Both the position numbers and the translations under genes were made by a program. Positions 37,068 to 47,219 of a stretch of 64,000 bases of DNA are shown here, one piece after another. The stretch lies in the NCBI GenBank assembly GCA_029718625.1, contig CM056388.1:1932651-1996650 (forward strand), read 5' to 3'. The notes under the pieces are model-generated. The model saw only the letters and a list, made by a program, of their open reading frames with translations, ran no database searches and was not told the origin of the DNA. Position 1 is the stretch's first letter; each line of letters opens with the position of its first letter. Source of the stretch: Synaphobranchus kaupii (taxonomy: Eukaryota > Chordata > Actinopteri > Anguilliformes > Synaphobranchidae).

Positions 37068-37896
37068 AAGGGGGAGTGTAAGGTTCGGAGAACCAAGCGC
37101 CACAACCAAGGGATCTGAAAGTGTATATTGTGAGAAATACACCACAAAGCAGACAGCTCCGCAGTAGAGGGAGAAGTGAAACAAAAACAATGGGAATCAA
37201 AACCTCCCGGCATAAGCCAACACAAAACAACCCCAAAAGAGGGCAAACTCGGTGATCGCGAGTAAAAAAACAACAAAGGAACCTCACGCTCTCACACAAG
37301 AGGCGTATAACTGGAGGTCAGAGAAAAACCAAAGAAAGCCAGAGTAACAAGGGTGAAAGAAACAAAATAGAAATAGAACCTGTTACTTACAGCTACAGGA
37401 TAAAGAGAGAAAAGGAAACATTACATTACATTACATTACAGGCATTTAGCAGACGCTCTTATCCAGAGCGACTTACACAACTTTTTTAGCATTTCTTTTA
37501 CATATATTATCCGGTTATACAGCTGGATATCTACTGAAGCGATTCAGGTTAAGTACCTTGCTCAAGGGTACAACGGCAGTGTCCTACCTGGGAATCGAAC
37601 CTGCAACCTTTCAGTTACAAGGCCAGTTCCTTAACCAGTATACTACAGTGCCGAAACAAAAAGACTAAATAAATCTTTACCCTAACTCTTAACCGGACTA
37701 CCTACGTTTCTTAAGTGTAACAACCAGAAACGTAGAGACCGCTATCCTTTACCTTACCGACTCCAATAGTCAAATAGCAAAGACAATATCGAAGCGTCGG
37801 AAATGCGGAAGTCCTGGGCTATTTATAACATATAATGTCGTCAAAAGAAAGAACGACCGCAGAAACAACAGCAGGCTGCCAGAAACCATGACACAA
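37068..37896. mobile_element. TGTAAG...TGACA element nested in the LINE
   Basis: It interrupts the RT frame between KKGPK and LLRRLWK. Ends are TGTAAGGGGG and CATGACA, with CGAAG and CAAAG outside, an imperfect 5-bp duplication. Its layout resembles the 42871-44502 element. No coding sequence is recognised. It contains a SINE. Confidence 0.6.
37421..37652 (-). repeat. tRNA-derived SINE (V-SINE-like)
   Basis: On the minus strand: A-box-like TAGTATACTGG (37635-37645), perfect B box GGTTCGATTCC (37591-37601), a body with CCTTGAGCAAGGTACTTAAC, then the GCTCTGGATAAGAGCGTCTGC tail motif (written here in part) and (TAATG)n. GAAACA flanks both ends (37415-37420, 37653-37658), a likely target duplication. 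Confidence 0.85.
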
Positions 37897-38833
37897 AGCT
37901 TCTCCGAAGGCTTTGGAAGTTGTACCGGAGAATATAGAAGAAGGGCACCATTCCATCCAGCTGGAAAAAAGGCAGAGGGCTGTTTTGTGCCAAAAAAAAG
38001 GACTCCTCAACCATCGACCAGTTGAGAATAATCTCACTCCTAAGTGTAGAGTGCAAGATCTTCTTTTCGGTGCTGGCTAAGAGGATGACCTCATACATGA
38101 CTGAGAATGGGTACATCGATACATCTATTCAGAAATGTGGAATTCCAGGCTTCTCCGGGTGCTTGGAACACACCGGAGTTCTCAGCCAGATGATATGGGA
38201 GGCCAAAACAAGCAGAGGAGACCTAACAGTGGCTGGATTTAGCTAATGCGTACGGATCAATCCCTCACGCCCTCCTCCATGCAGCAATAGACTATTACCA
38301 TATCCCCCATAACATCCAGTGGATGATCACCAGCTACTTCGGAGGAATCAAGCTACGATTCAAATCAGGCCAGTTCACAACTCAGTGGCAAGACCTGGAA
38401 AAAGGAATCGTGACGGGCAGTACAATCTCCCCCATCCTCTTCGTCATGGGAATGAACCTCCTCATAACAGCTGCCGGGGAAAAAGCCAGAGGGCCAAGAA
38501 TGGAATCGGGCGTCAGACAGCCCCCAATAAGAGGCTACATGGACGACCTCACAACCCATGTGGAGGCAAGGTGGGTCCTAACAGCGCTTGGCAACATGGG
38601 CCAGGATGAAGTTCAAGCCTAAGAAATCAAGGAGCACGGTGATCAAGAAAGGGAAGATAACCAACAAGTTCAAGCTGCAAATCCAGGGGGAGGCCATTCC
38701 ATCAATAGAGGAGAATCCAATCAAATGCCTCGGGAAGTGGTTCGACGATTCCCTGTCTGACAGAAACAACGTCGCCAGCACTGAAAAGCAGACAGACGAG
38801 TGCCTGAGGACGATCGAAAAATCAGGACTACCA

Positions 38834-39505
38834 GACTCATGAAGACATGGCTCTTTCAGCACGGTCTGCTGCCCAGACTCATGAAGACATGGCTCTTTCA
38901 GCACGGTCTGCTGCCCAGACTCATGAAGACATGGCTCTTTCAGCACGGTCTGCTGCCCAGACTCATGAAGACATGGCTCTTTCAGCACGGTCTGCTGCCC
39001 AGACTCATGAAGACATGGCTCTTTCAGCACGGTCTGCTGCCCAGACTCATGAAGACATGGCTCTTTCAGCACGGTCTGCTGCCCAGACTCATGAAGACAT
39101 GGCTCTTTCAGCACGGTCTGCTGCCCAGACTCATGAAGACATGGCTCTTTCAGCACGGTCTGCTGCCCAGACTCATGAAGACATGGCTCTTTCAGCACGG
39201 TCTGCTGCCCAGACTCATGAAGACATGGCTCTTTCAGCACGGTCTGCTGCCCAGACTCATGAAGACATGACTCTTTCAGCACGGTCTGCTGCCCAGACTC
39301 ATGAAGACATGACTCTTTCAGCACGGTCTGCTGCCCAGACTCATGAAGACATGGCTCTTTCAGCACGGTCTGCTGCCCAGACTCATGAAGACATGGCTCT
39401 TTCAGCACGGTCTGCTGCCCAGACTCATGAAGACATGACTCTTTCAGCACGGTCTGCTGCCCAGACTCATGAAGACATGGCTCTTTCAGCACGGTCTGCT
39501 GCCCA
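38834..39505 (+). repeat. 42-bp minisatellite, exactly 16 units, in the RT frame
   Basis: GACTCATGAAGACATGG recurs every 42 bp from 38834 to 39506. 42 is a multiple of three, so the array extends the RT frame by repeated MKTWLFQHGLLPRL, a segment of the RT thumb. Units differ only by a G-to-A change in three of them. Long open frames on the other strand and in the other plus frame are artefacts of this array. Confidence 0.97.
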
Positions 39506-40222
39506 GACTCATGTAGCTGTTGACAGTTTATGAAGTTCCTATGTCATGTGTGGAAGGAGTGGAGAGGAAAATCAACAACCTTCGCAGGTGGCTGGGAATA
39601 CCTCCAAGCTTCACATCAGTAGGGCTGTACATAAGGTCCGGCCAGCTACAACTTCCGCTATCATCTGTGGTGGATGAGTTCAAGGTGGCATAGTGCAGGG
39701 TCAGGTTGACCTTCAAAGACTCCCAGGACGACGAAGTCAGAGACGCAGGTGTAACAACAAGATCAGGGCGCAAGTGGGCAGCCAGTGGCCCAAGCAGAGA
39801 GCATGTTAAAGCTTCGGGACAAAATCAGAAATCCATGCAGGGGAAGACAAGGCCTCGGAACCAACCATTTCCAGCAGTGGGGAAAAGCAGACACAAAGGA
39901 GAAGACAGATCCACGCTGAAGTGCGGAATTTGGAGGGGGAGCAACGGAGATCAAGGGCTGTGGAGCATCCCAAGAAGTCTGGACCAAATGGGACCTCCCC
40001 AAGAGGAAAGTCACATGGGCGGAGCTATGGAAGCTGGAACCCGGTCAGTGTACGACACACTCCCAACTCCAACAAACCTGCAGAAGTGGGGCATGAGGGA
40101 GGATCTGCTGTGCAAGCTTGTGTGGGGAGAGGGGTACCATGGCACATATACTGGGGTACCATGGCACATATCCTGGCAGGGTGTAAGGCACACTTACATA
40201 CATGCATACACTTACGTACATA

Positions 40223-41751
40223 CACTACTCACAAAAAGTTAGGGGTATTTGGCTTTCGGGTGAAATTTATGGAAAATGTAAGTTCACGCTACAGTGATAT
40301 TATACGTATCATGAAAGTAGGGCATTTAAGTAGAAGCATGCAATGGTGATTTCCTCATCTCAAACAATTTATTGAAACAAAAGCCAACAACAGTGGTGGG
40401 TATACCACAACAAAAATGTCAATGTCTCAATAACTTGTCATGTGCCCTTGAGCATCAATTACAGCTTGACAACGACGTCTCATGCTGTTCACAAGTCGAC
40501 TTATTGTCTGCTGAGGCATGGCATCCCACTCTTCTTGAAGGGCGGCCCTCAGGTCATTGAGGTTCTGGGGTACAGAGTTACGAGCCTCTACACGGTGAGT
40601 CAGCTGATCCCATAGGTTTTCTATGGGATTCAGGTCTGGAGAAAGTGCAGGCCACTCCATTTGAGGTACCCCAGTCTCCAGCAGCCTTTCCCTAATGATG
40701 CGACCTCGATGAGCTGGAGCATTGTCGTCCATGAAGATGAAATTAGGCCTGTGTTGTTCATGCAGGGGCACAATGACTGGATTAATGATGTTATTCAGGT
40801 AGTATGGGCTTGTCACTGTACCATTCACAAAGTGTAGGGCAGTTCTGTATTGACTAGACACACCTGCCCACACTGTAACACCGCCACCACCAAAGGGTCG
40901 TCTGGTGACAACAGTGGCTGATGCATAGCGCTCTCCTTGACGTCTCCAACATCGTTGGCGGCCATCATTTCTGCTCAACGTGAATCGACTTTCATCAGAG
41001 AACAGCACTGAGGCCCACTGGTCCCTCGTCCAGCGTAAATGCTCCCTGGCCCATGCAAGACGATGACGCCTGTGCCTGGTGGTGTGGTCAGGTACCCTTG
41101 CAGGTCGTCTAGCACGCAGACCACGCTGATGTAAACGGTTTCGAATGGTCTGACGTGACACTTGGGTGCCTCTCACCTCCCTTAAATGTGCCTGGAGTTG
41201 AGTGGCATTCATCATCCGGTTCCGCAGGGCACTGTTCACAATGAAGCGGTCATCAGTGTGGGATGTGGCCAAAGGACGTCCACTTCTATGCCTTTCTGTG
41301 ACTCTTCCAGTCTCTCTGTATCTCTGTTGCAACCTGCTGATGACACTCTGTGACACTCTAAGCTCAGTGGCCACTTCCCTCTGAGAACATCCTGTTTGAA
41401 GCCTCTCAATGGCGAGGTACTGTTGATCAATTGTTAGGTGTCGTCTTGGTCATGATGTCAAAATGTGAACAGCATGATGAAGAGGACTGTTTAAATACCA
41501 ATTCTAATTGAACCAGGAAATTTATTGGTCGATTCATGGATCAAACACCTGTTGTGAATTTTGCCGTTCAGCTCCTTGTTAGATAACAGCAAGTTGTGCA
41601 AAAAGTACTGAAACATTGAATAGTTGGACATGTGCATTCAAAAGTTTAGAGAAGGTCAAATTAATTTCACCTGTAAAGGTTATAGTGCATTTTAGGTTCA
41701 TCCTGAAATTTCACCCGAAAGCCGAATATCCCTAACTTTTTGTGAGTAGTG
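40223..41751 (-). mobile_element. Tc1-like transposon, copy 2 (1529 bp)
   Basis: TA at 40221-40222 and 41752-41753; same inverted termini as copies 1 and 3, in the opposite orientation. It sits at the 3' edge of the LINE relic and directly against a foldback fragment. Confidence 0.95.
40427..41453 (-). pseudogene. Tc1-like DD34E transposase, copy 2, start codon out of frame
   Basis: The frame is open from before 41374 to the stop at 40427 and contains the whole catalytic core ([25 protein letters not shown]) and most of the helix-turn-helix. The normal start ATG (41453-41451) is followed by ACCAAG where copies 1 and 3 read AGACCAAG, a 2-bp loss that puts the ATG out of frame with the body. 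It is the least damaged of the three copies; translation would need a non-ATG or internal start. Confidence 0.93.
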
Positions 41752-41753
41752 TA

Positions 41754-42190
41754 TCAGATATGGAGTAGATGTGGATGGATCACTTTAAGGGTTTCTTCTC
41801 CTGACTTTTTCCCCATAAAGTACTATAGGAAAATGAGTCAGGAGAAATAACCCTTGCAGTGATCCATCCACATCGACTCCATATCTGGGCGCAGAGTGAT
41901 GGTTTGGGGCTCGTTTGATACCTTAGACCCTGGATGACTTACAGCCATTTCGCTAGTCATGTGTTCCATACTGTACCAGTGAAATTTACGGCTGAATCTA
42001 GTCTCACCTCCCAATTCCCATAGAGATCCATTCAAATGCAGAGAGGTTATATTATCACTTGTAACAGTACCTGAAAATAATATATTGAGTCTTTTGACAT
42101 TGATGGGTCACAGACTTCAGGAAATAACAGCATGCAAAGGATATGCGACCAAATATTAAATATGATACTTAAAAAATACGTATGATCCAA
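41754..42190 (-). mobile_element. Foldback element fragment
   Basis: A hairpin centred near 41812 (TGGATGGATCACTTTAAGGG mirrored by CCCTTGCAGTGATCCATCCA), followed by the right arm seen in the larger foldback at 42646-44990. The left arm is missing, replaced by Tc1 copy 2. Confidence 0.75.
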
Positions 42191-42411
42191 GGGTTCACAT
42201 ACTTTTTCCAACAAAGCATTTAATGTTGGATAATTTTTCTCAATAAATAAATTATAAAAGAATAATGTTTTTGTGTTTTTTGTTGAGCTGGGTTCACTTT
42301 ATCAAGTTTTGGGACTTAGATGAAGATGTGATCACATTTTAGATCAAATTTATGCAAATATACAGAAAGTTCTGAAGGGTTCACAAACTTTGGAGCAGCA
42401 CTGTATATATG

Positions 42412-42640
42412 CAGTTTAAGTCGGAAGTTTACATACACTTGGGTTGAAGTCATTAAAACTCATTTTTAACCACTCCACAGATTTCATGTTAGCAAACTAT
42501 AGTGTTGGCAAGTCAGTTATGACATCTACCTTGTGCATGACACAAGTAATTTTTCCAACAATTGTTTACAGACAGATTATTTCACTATATCACAATTCCA
42601 GTGGGTCAGAAGTTTACATACACTAAGTTGACTGTGCCTT
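42412..42640 (+). mobile_element. Sleeping-Beauty-like Tc1 left IR/DR terminus
   Basis: CAGTTTAAGTCGGAAGTTTA with an outer direct repeat (AGTTTACATACACTTGG) and, about 185 bp later, an inner direct repeat (AGTTTACATACACTAAG), joined by TTTTTCCAACAATTGTTTAC. This two-DR layout is the IR/DR terminus of salmonid-type Tc1 elements. The transposase and right end are absent. Confidence 0.9.
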
Positions 42641-42870
42641 TAAATTTTTTATATTTGGTCACATATCCTTTGCATGCCATGACTTCCTGATATTTGTGAC
42701 CAAACAACATCAAAAGACTCTTGATATCTTATTTTCTGGTACTCTTACAAGTGATACTATAACGTCTCTGCATATGAATAGATCTCTATGGGAATTGGGG
42801 GGTGGGACTAGATTTAGTTGTAAAATACACTGGAACAGTATGGGATACATGGTTGGCTAAATGGCTCTAA

Positions 42871-44502
42871 TGTCACGACCCTGAACAGGGGGGGCTGGAC
42901 CTAAGTGCACAAGGAGGCAGAGGTACAAGAAAAGGGAGTTTATTAGAGCTTGGGGCAGTCCCAAGCTGTACACAGAAATAATAATAAAGTCCAGAGCTTC
43001 TCCGGGACTTCACTTTGCTCCAAGCCGGAGCTGGACTTGAACTAGAACGCAGGCTGTTCCAGGCCGGAACTGGACTTGGTACTGGAACCCTGGAGTTCCA
43101 ACCGGAACTGGGCTGGACAGGAAACTGGAACGGATAACACCGGAACTGGACTTTACTGGAACACTGGGTGTTCCAAACCGGAACTGGACTTGGCATGGGA
43201 CACTGGATGTTCCAAACCGGAACTGGACTTGGTACGAGACACTGGATGTTCCAAACCGGAACTGGACTTGGTACGGGACACTGGATGTTCCAAACCGGAA
43301 CTGGACTTGGTACGGGACACTGGATGTTCCAAACCGGAACTGGACTTTACTGGAACACTGGGTGTTCCACACCAGAACTGGACTTGGTACGGGACACTGG
43401 ATGTTCCAAACCGGAACTGGACTTGGTACGAGACACTAGATGTTCCAAACCAGAACTGGACTTTACTGGAACACTGGGTGTTCCACACCGGAACTGGACT
43501 TAGGACGGGACACTGGATGTTCCAAACTGGAACTGGACCTTACTAGAACACTGGGTGTTCCACACCGGAACCGGACTTGGTACGGGGCACTGGATGTTCC
43601 AAACCGGAACTGGACTGGACAGGAACTGGATGGGTTTAAACGGGAACTGGAAGTGGACTTGGAGGATCAGGACATAGAACACAGACAACCGGTTATGGAA
43701 TACATGAAATGTAAAGGAGGGGGAACCGGGGTGTAATAGTAACAGGGAACCAGGTAATTGAAGTAGAGGTAGGGGTAGCGGCTGGATACGGCAAGGCAGA
43801 GCAGTGCAGCGGACCTCAGGTTGGCCCGGTTGAGGCAGCAGGGCCACAGCAGTAGATGCAACCGGAACCGTAACAATGGCGGTAGCCACGGCCAGACAGG
43901 AACCACTGTAGAATGGAGGAGCAGAAGACCCAGCTGTGGGCGCAACGTCAGGTGGGAGCGGAGGTACCGCAACACAATCAGGGAAACGCGAACAGCTACA
44001 GACTGGCAGAAACAGTAGAGTGGAGGTTAACGAGACAGGCAATGTGTGGCAGGTAGGACCGCATACAAACAGGACTGGTTAGCAAACAGTAGGCAGTGTG
44101 CATTTAAGCACCGAGACAGAACCAAACTGAAGTAAGATTAACAGGAAAGGGAATTCAAGACCAGGATACAAACGAAACAACGTTACAGAGTCGAAACAAG
44201 GGTAATGAACTGGCACTGGATAGCAGACAGCAGGTGGGTTAAGTAGGGAGTGTAATTGGAACCAATTAGGAAAAGCATGCAAATGTGTGAGTGGGTAATA
44301 GAACAGAGTGGAGTGTGAGGAATGCATGCTGCAACGGAGAAAGGAGATAGGCTGAGACAGGAGTGGGGAAAAGGAGTGAAACAAACAGAGGGAACACGCC
44401 CAGTCTGCAGCAAGGGGGAAAACACGGACAATGGGAATCAAACATGACACGGAGGGAAAGGGTAAAACACGAAAAACGGCAGGATGGGAACGGAACGTTA
44501 CA
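42871..44502. mobile_element. TGTCACG...CGTTACA element with TCTAA duplication
   Basis: A 1632-bp insertion with ends TGTCACG and CGTTACA and a 5-bp direct repeat TCTAA (42866-42870, 44503-44507). The related foldback at 14690 reads straight through (GGCTGTAAGTCATC), the approximate empty site. TG...CA ends with a 5-bp duplication fit a solo LTR (Gypsy-like) or an integrase-type DNA element. An internal minisatellite occupies 43090-43625. Confidence 0.75.
43090..43625 (+). repeat. 39-bp minisatellite inside the insertion
   Basis: Unit TGGACTTGGTACGGGACACT plus GGATGTTCCAAACCGGAAC, 39 bp, with variants lacking or adding the ACTTTACTGG segment. As 39 is divisible by three, open frames run through it on both strands; none is a gene. 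Confidence 0.9.
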
Positions 44503-44990
44503 TCTAAGTCATCAAGGGTCTGACGTATCAAACAAGCCTTAAACCATCACTCTGCTGCCAGAAATACAGTAGATATGGATGGATAACTTGAAGGGTTTCT
44601 TCACCTGACTTATTTTTCCATAGAGTTCAATAGGAAAATTTGTCAGGAGAAACAACCCTTAAAGTAATCCATCCATATCAACTGCATATCTGGCAGAGTA
44701 ATGGTTTGAGGCTTGTTTGATACCTCAGACCCTTGATGACTTACAGCCATTTTACCAACAATGTGTTCCATACTGTTCCAGCATAATTTACAGCTAAATC
44801 TAGTCCCACTCCCCAATTCCCATAGAGATCCATTCAAATGCAGAGACCTTACAGTATCGCTTGTAAGAGTACCAGAAAATAAGATATCAAGAGTCTTTTG
44901 ATGTTGTTGGGTCACAGACATGAGGCCGTCATGGCCTGCAAAGGATATGCGACCAACTATTATAAATGCTTACTTTATTATATATATAAA

Positions 44991-45210
44991 TGCAGGGGTG
45001 CCAATAATTGTGGCACACGTGGTTTTGTTAAAAATAATTATTTCTTGATGAGGGATTTCTTTTTCTCATAATAAATTCACTTCAATTAAAGGTTGGATTT
45101 TTCTCATTTTTTTCAGTGTGACATTAAGCTAATTCACCAAACAGTGAATTTTTTATAACTCTTTTCACTCATCTTTACCAGGGGTGCCAATAATAGTGGA
45201 GGACCCTGTA
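44991..45210 (-). mobile_element. Tc1-type MITE end abutting the gene C promoter
   Basis: Contains GGGGTGCCAATAATTGTGGC and ends GGGGTGCCAATAATAGTGGA then GGACCCTGTA. The same family lies inverted at 50898-51090. It replaces the upstream DNA that genes A and B share, and stops 18 bp before the distal ISRE-like site of gene C. Confidence 0.75.
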
Positions 45211-45227
45211 TGTTGTTCTTTTTCTGA

Positions 45228-45239
45228 GAAACCTAAACC
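45228..45239 (+). promoter_or_regulatory. Degenerate distal ISRE, gene C
   Basis: GAAACCTAAACC, the same G-to-T change as in gene B relative to gene A. Confidence 0.5.
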
Positions 45240-45263
45240 GTTCATTTAACACATTTTTGCAAG

Positions 45264-45273
45264 GAAATCGAAA
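45264..45273 (+). promoter_or_regulatory. Conserved ISRE/IRF core, gene C
   Basis: GAAATCGAAA, 188 bp before the ATG, same context as in genes A and B. Confidence 0.75.
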
Positions 45274-45451
45274 GTTAAGCAACTCCTTATTTGTTGAAGT
45301 TCCCGGCACGCCCCCGTGGACAATGTCCCGCCTCTCCGGTAACCACAGGTTTGTTAACGAAAAACATTGTCCCCGGCTGCTCTCATTTCCTTTTTGAAAC
45401 TGCGAGGTACACAGGAACTTTGCGACCAGTTCAGATCAGGATCACTTTAGA

Positions 45452-47200
45452 ATGGAGAACATGCAATACCCAGCAGATTTTATGCCAATGCGGTCCCCCC
45501 GCTACGAGCCACTAAATAATCCCAGCGAAGTGATTATGGATCGCAATGCGGCGCGGATTCCGCCGCCTCGGGACCACATCGTTTGGTCCCTGTTCAACTC
45601 CTTCTACATGAACGCGTTTTGTCTTGGCTTTGTGGCTCTTTACTTCTCAATTAAGGTGAGCGCGACATGATTCTTTTCTGTTAAACATTTAAATATGTTT
45701 ATTTTTTCTGAATTCGCGAGGTAGAGTTCTTACTCTTTCAAAACTCGTCATTCGTGCCCCCATATATAGGCTACACACTCATATAGCTTACATATGCATG
45801 CATATACACACATATAATGGTAATAAAAATAAATTAATAAAACCAAATACAAAGAACAATAAAATAGCAGGAAAAAATAATAATTAAGAAATGTGATACG
45901 GCAAAGAACCGTGCTATTTTGCCATCGTATACCTGCAGGATGTGTAGTATTTGGTTATTATTCCGCGCAAAATTTGTCAGTGAAAGAAGTTGACTACATC
46001 GTTAACTCGTTTGTTTTATAGGGTCTTCACTTCACATCTTGTTGTGTGAAACATTTTTCACACAGGGGTGCGTTTCCCCAAAGCATCGTCAGGCTAAAGA
46101 ACCCATACTTGCGCACGCACCTGAAGTGCACTTTCCACCTTCCAACAGAGCGCTCCACACGGTGAATGCATTTTCACGATTGGTTGTTGGATACTCTTCC
46201 ATACTGTTCGTCTTTATTAGAGAATTTCGTGCAAGGAACGGAGGCCTTATTGTTGGTTGATAAAGTGAAAACAACTGCATCAATTACTAACACACGCATA
46301 TCCAGGAAGCGTGTAGGAGCTGAAAAAACACATTTTTTCTTTGCGAGAGTACATCGGCCTCATGAAATGTCCTTTAAGCGCATCTACAACACCACAGACA
46401 GCGATGTTATGTTGCAGTCAAGAGGTGAGTGCGCGTGTTACAAATTAAAAATCCTTCATAGAATCGCTCGTAGAAATCGCACTTTACTCTAAAATTGATC
46501 GTTATCGGGAAACGCAGCCCAGATTAATTTATTGGATTTTGCTGAAAGCGCAAATCAGCAACCTCGTCTCATTGCGGTTCCCACTGTTAAAACAAACAAC
46601 AAAAAAGATGCATTCCATTGCATTCCTGTCCATTAACTATAGAACCAGAGAGGATATCTTCAAAGCAGCAGAAAACGCATAAAATGAAGCCCTGTGTGTT
46701 TTGGCCGCGTCTTGAAAACGTCTAGGCCTACTGGGAGGGGATTCCAAGGTTGTGGTGTTACATTTAAGAATTTTGCCTCCAAAGGCATGACGTTTGGTTC
46801 GTGGAACGGCGAAGATACTTCAGCAGGCGGAGCAAGGATTTAAAACTAGCACGATTCAGTATTTCAAATACAGGCTAAGCTCGCAGTTTTCTGTGGTGAC
46901 TTTTGTCGTTGTCATGCGGAAAACTGTAATATTTAAACTCAGTATTTAATCTACACGTGATCATTAGTGCAGTTCTCGATCCTTGTTGGCAGTTTGTTTC
47001 GGGGTGTTGAACTGCATACTTCGGGAAATTCCCTAAAATGTCTTTCTCTCACTCAGGCCAGAGACCGGAAAGTGGTGGGCGATGTGGAAGGGGCGCGAAC
47101 ATACGCGTCCACCGCGCGCTGCCTCAACATTGTGGCGCTCTGTCTCTTCTTGCTGGTCTTCGTCATCATCATCATCGTCATCACGCTGTCTTTTTCTTGA
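45452..47200 (+). CDS. ifitm: Interferon-induced transmembrane protein, gene C, shortened C-terminus
   Basis: Exons 45452-45655 and 47057-47200, phase-0 intron of 1401 bp with the standard GTGAGC donor and CAG acceptor, 115 residues. Exon 1 is close to gene A, with YEPL (18-21), PPPRDH (37-42), Cys57 and Phe56. Lys22 is replaced by Asn, removing the lysine that follows the endocytic signal. Exon 2 keeps RDRKVVGD, GxxxG (76-80), Cys90 and Cys97, and a helix rich in Ile/Val, but stops at ...ITLSFS with no polar tail. DNA resembling the tail codons of gene A persists just past the stop (47220-47253). Splice sites and frame are intact, so it may still be expressed as a restriction factor with altered topology or trafficking. 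It could also be an early pseudogene, since the A/B-type polyadenylation signal is gone. Confidence 0.9.
46065..46520. mobile_element. Inverted-repeat element in gene C intron
   Basis: Ends GGGGTGCGTTTCCC (46065-46078) and GGGAAACGCAGCCC (46507-46520). It lies directly before AGATTAATTTATTGG, the same host word that follows the hAT MITE in the gene A intron. No clear target duplication; no coding sequence. Confidence 0.65.
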
Positions 47201-47219
47201 AGTAGGCAGCCCATAAGAC

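Larger units (their letters stand above)
36945..40200 (+). pseudogene. Non-LTR retrotransposon RT, interrupted and expanded
   Basis: Plus-strand fragments in order: KARTGSAPGPSGIPYKVYKK (about 36990-37060); after a nested insertion, LLRRLWK and WKKAEGCFVPKKKDSS (37896-38010); IISLLSVECKIF; LANAYGSIPHALLHAA (motif A, about 38240-38285); GIVTGSTISPILF; GYMDDL (catalytic YMDD at 38536-38547); KWFDDSLSDRN thumb; WLFQHGLLPRL expanded 16-fold; then RRWLGIPPSFTSVGLYI and RDAGVTTRSGRKWAA, ending with MAHILAGCK near 40170. The clade is uncertain (NeSL/R2-like by motif style). Several frameshifts make it inactive. Confidence 0.85.
42646..44990. mobile_element. Long foldback element, split by a 1.6-kb insertion
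   Basis: The left arm (42646-42870 plus 44508-44610) and right arm (44625-44975) are long inverted copies. TTTGGTCACATATCCTTTGC at the left pairs with GCAAAGGATATGCGACCAA at the right, and TCTTGATATCTTATTTTCTG pairs with its inverse. The centre lies near 44620 at a TTTTTCCATAGAGTTCAATA loop. The arms are about 330-350 bp. There is no coding sequence. Confidence 0.88.

Noticed and set aside
38578..39492. 304-codon minus-strand ORF with a 14-residue repeat
   Set aside because: It exists only because the 42-bp array is a multiple of three. The sense strand is a reverse transcriptase fragment with recognisable motifs.
38834..39505. CRISPR array (also considered for 54751-55412 and 59574-59925)
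   Set aside because: The repeats are contiguous tandem units with no unique spacers, in a vertebrate genome.
43010..44042. Several long overlapping ORFs on both strands rich in Trp/Thr/Gly or Ser/Pro/Val
   Set aside because: They lie on the 39-bp minisatellite inside a transposable element and are open on both strands, as expected of a period divisible by three.
46039..46492. Overlapping small ORFs in the gene C intron as an extra exon
   Set aside because: They lie inside an inverted-repeat element (46065-46520), and the flanking exons already join in phase 0 to give a complete IFITM.
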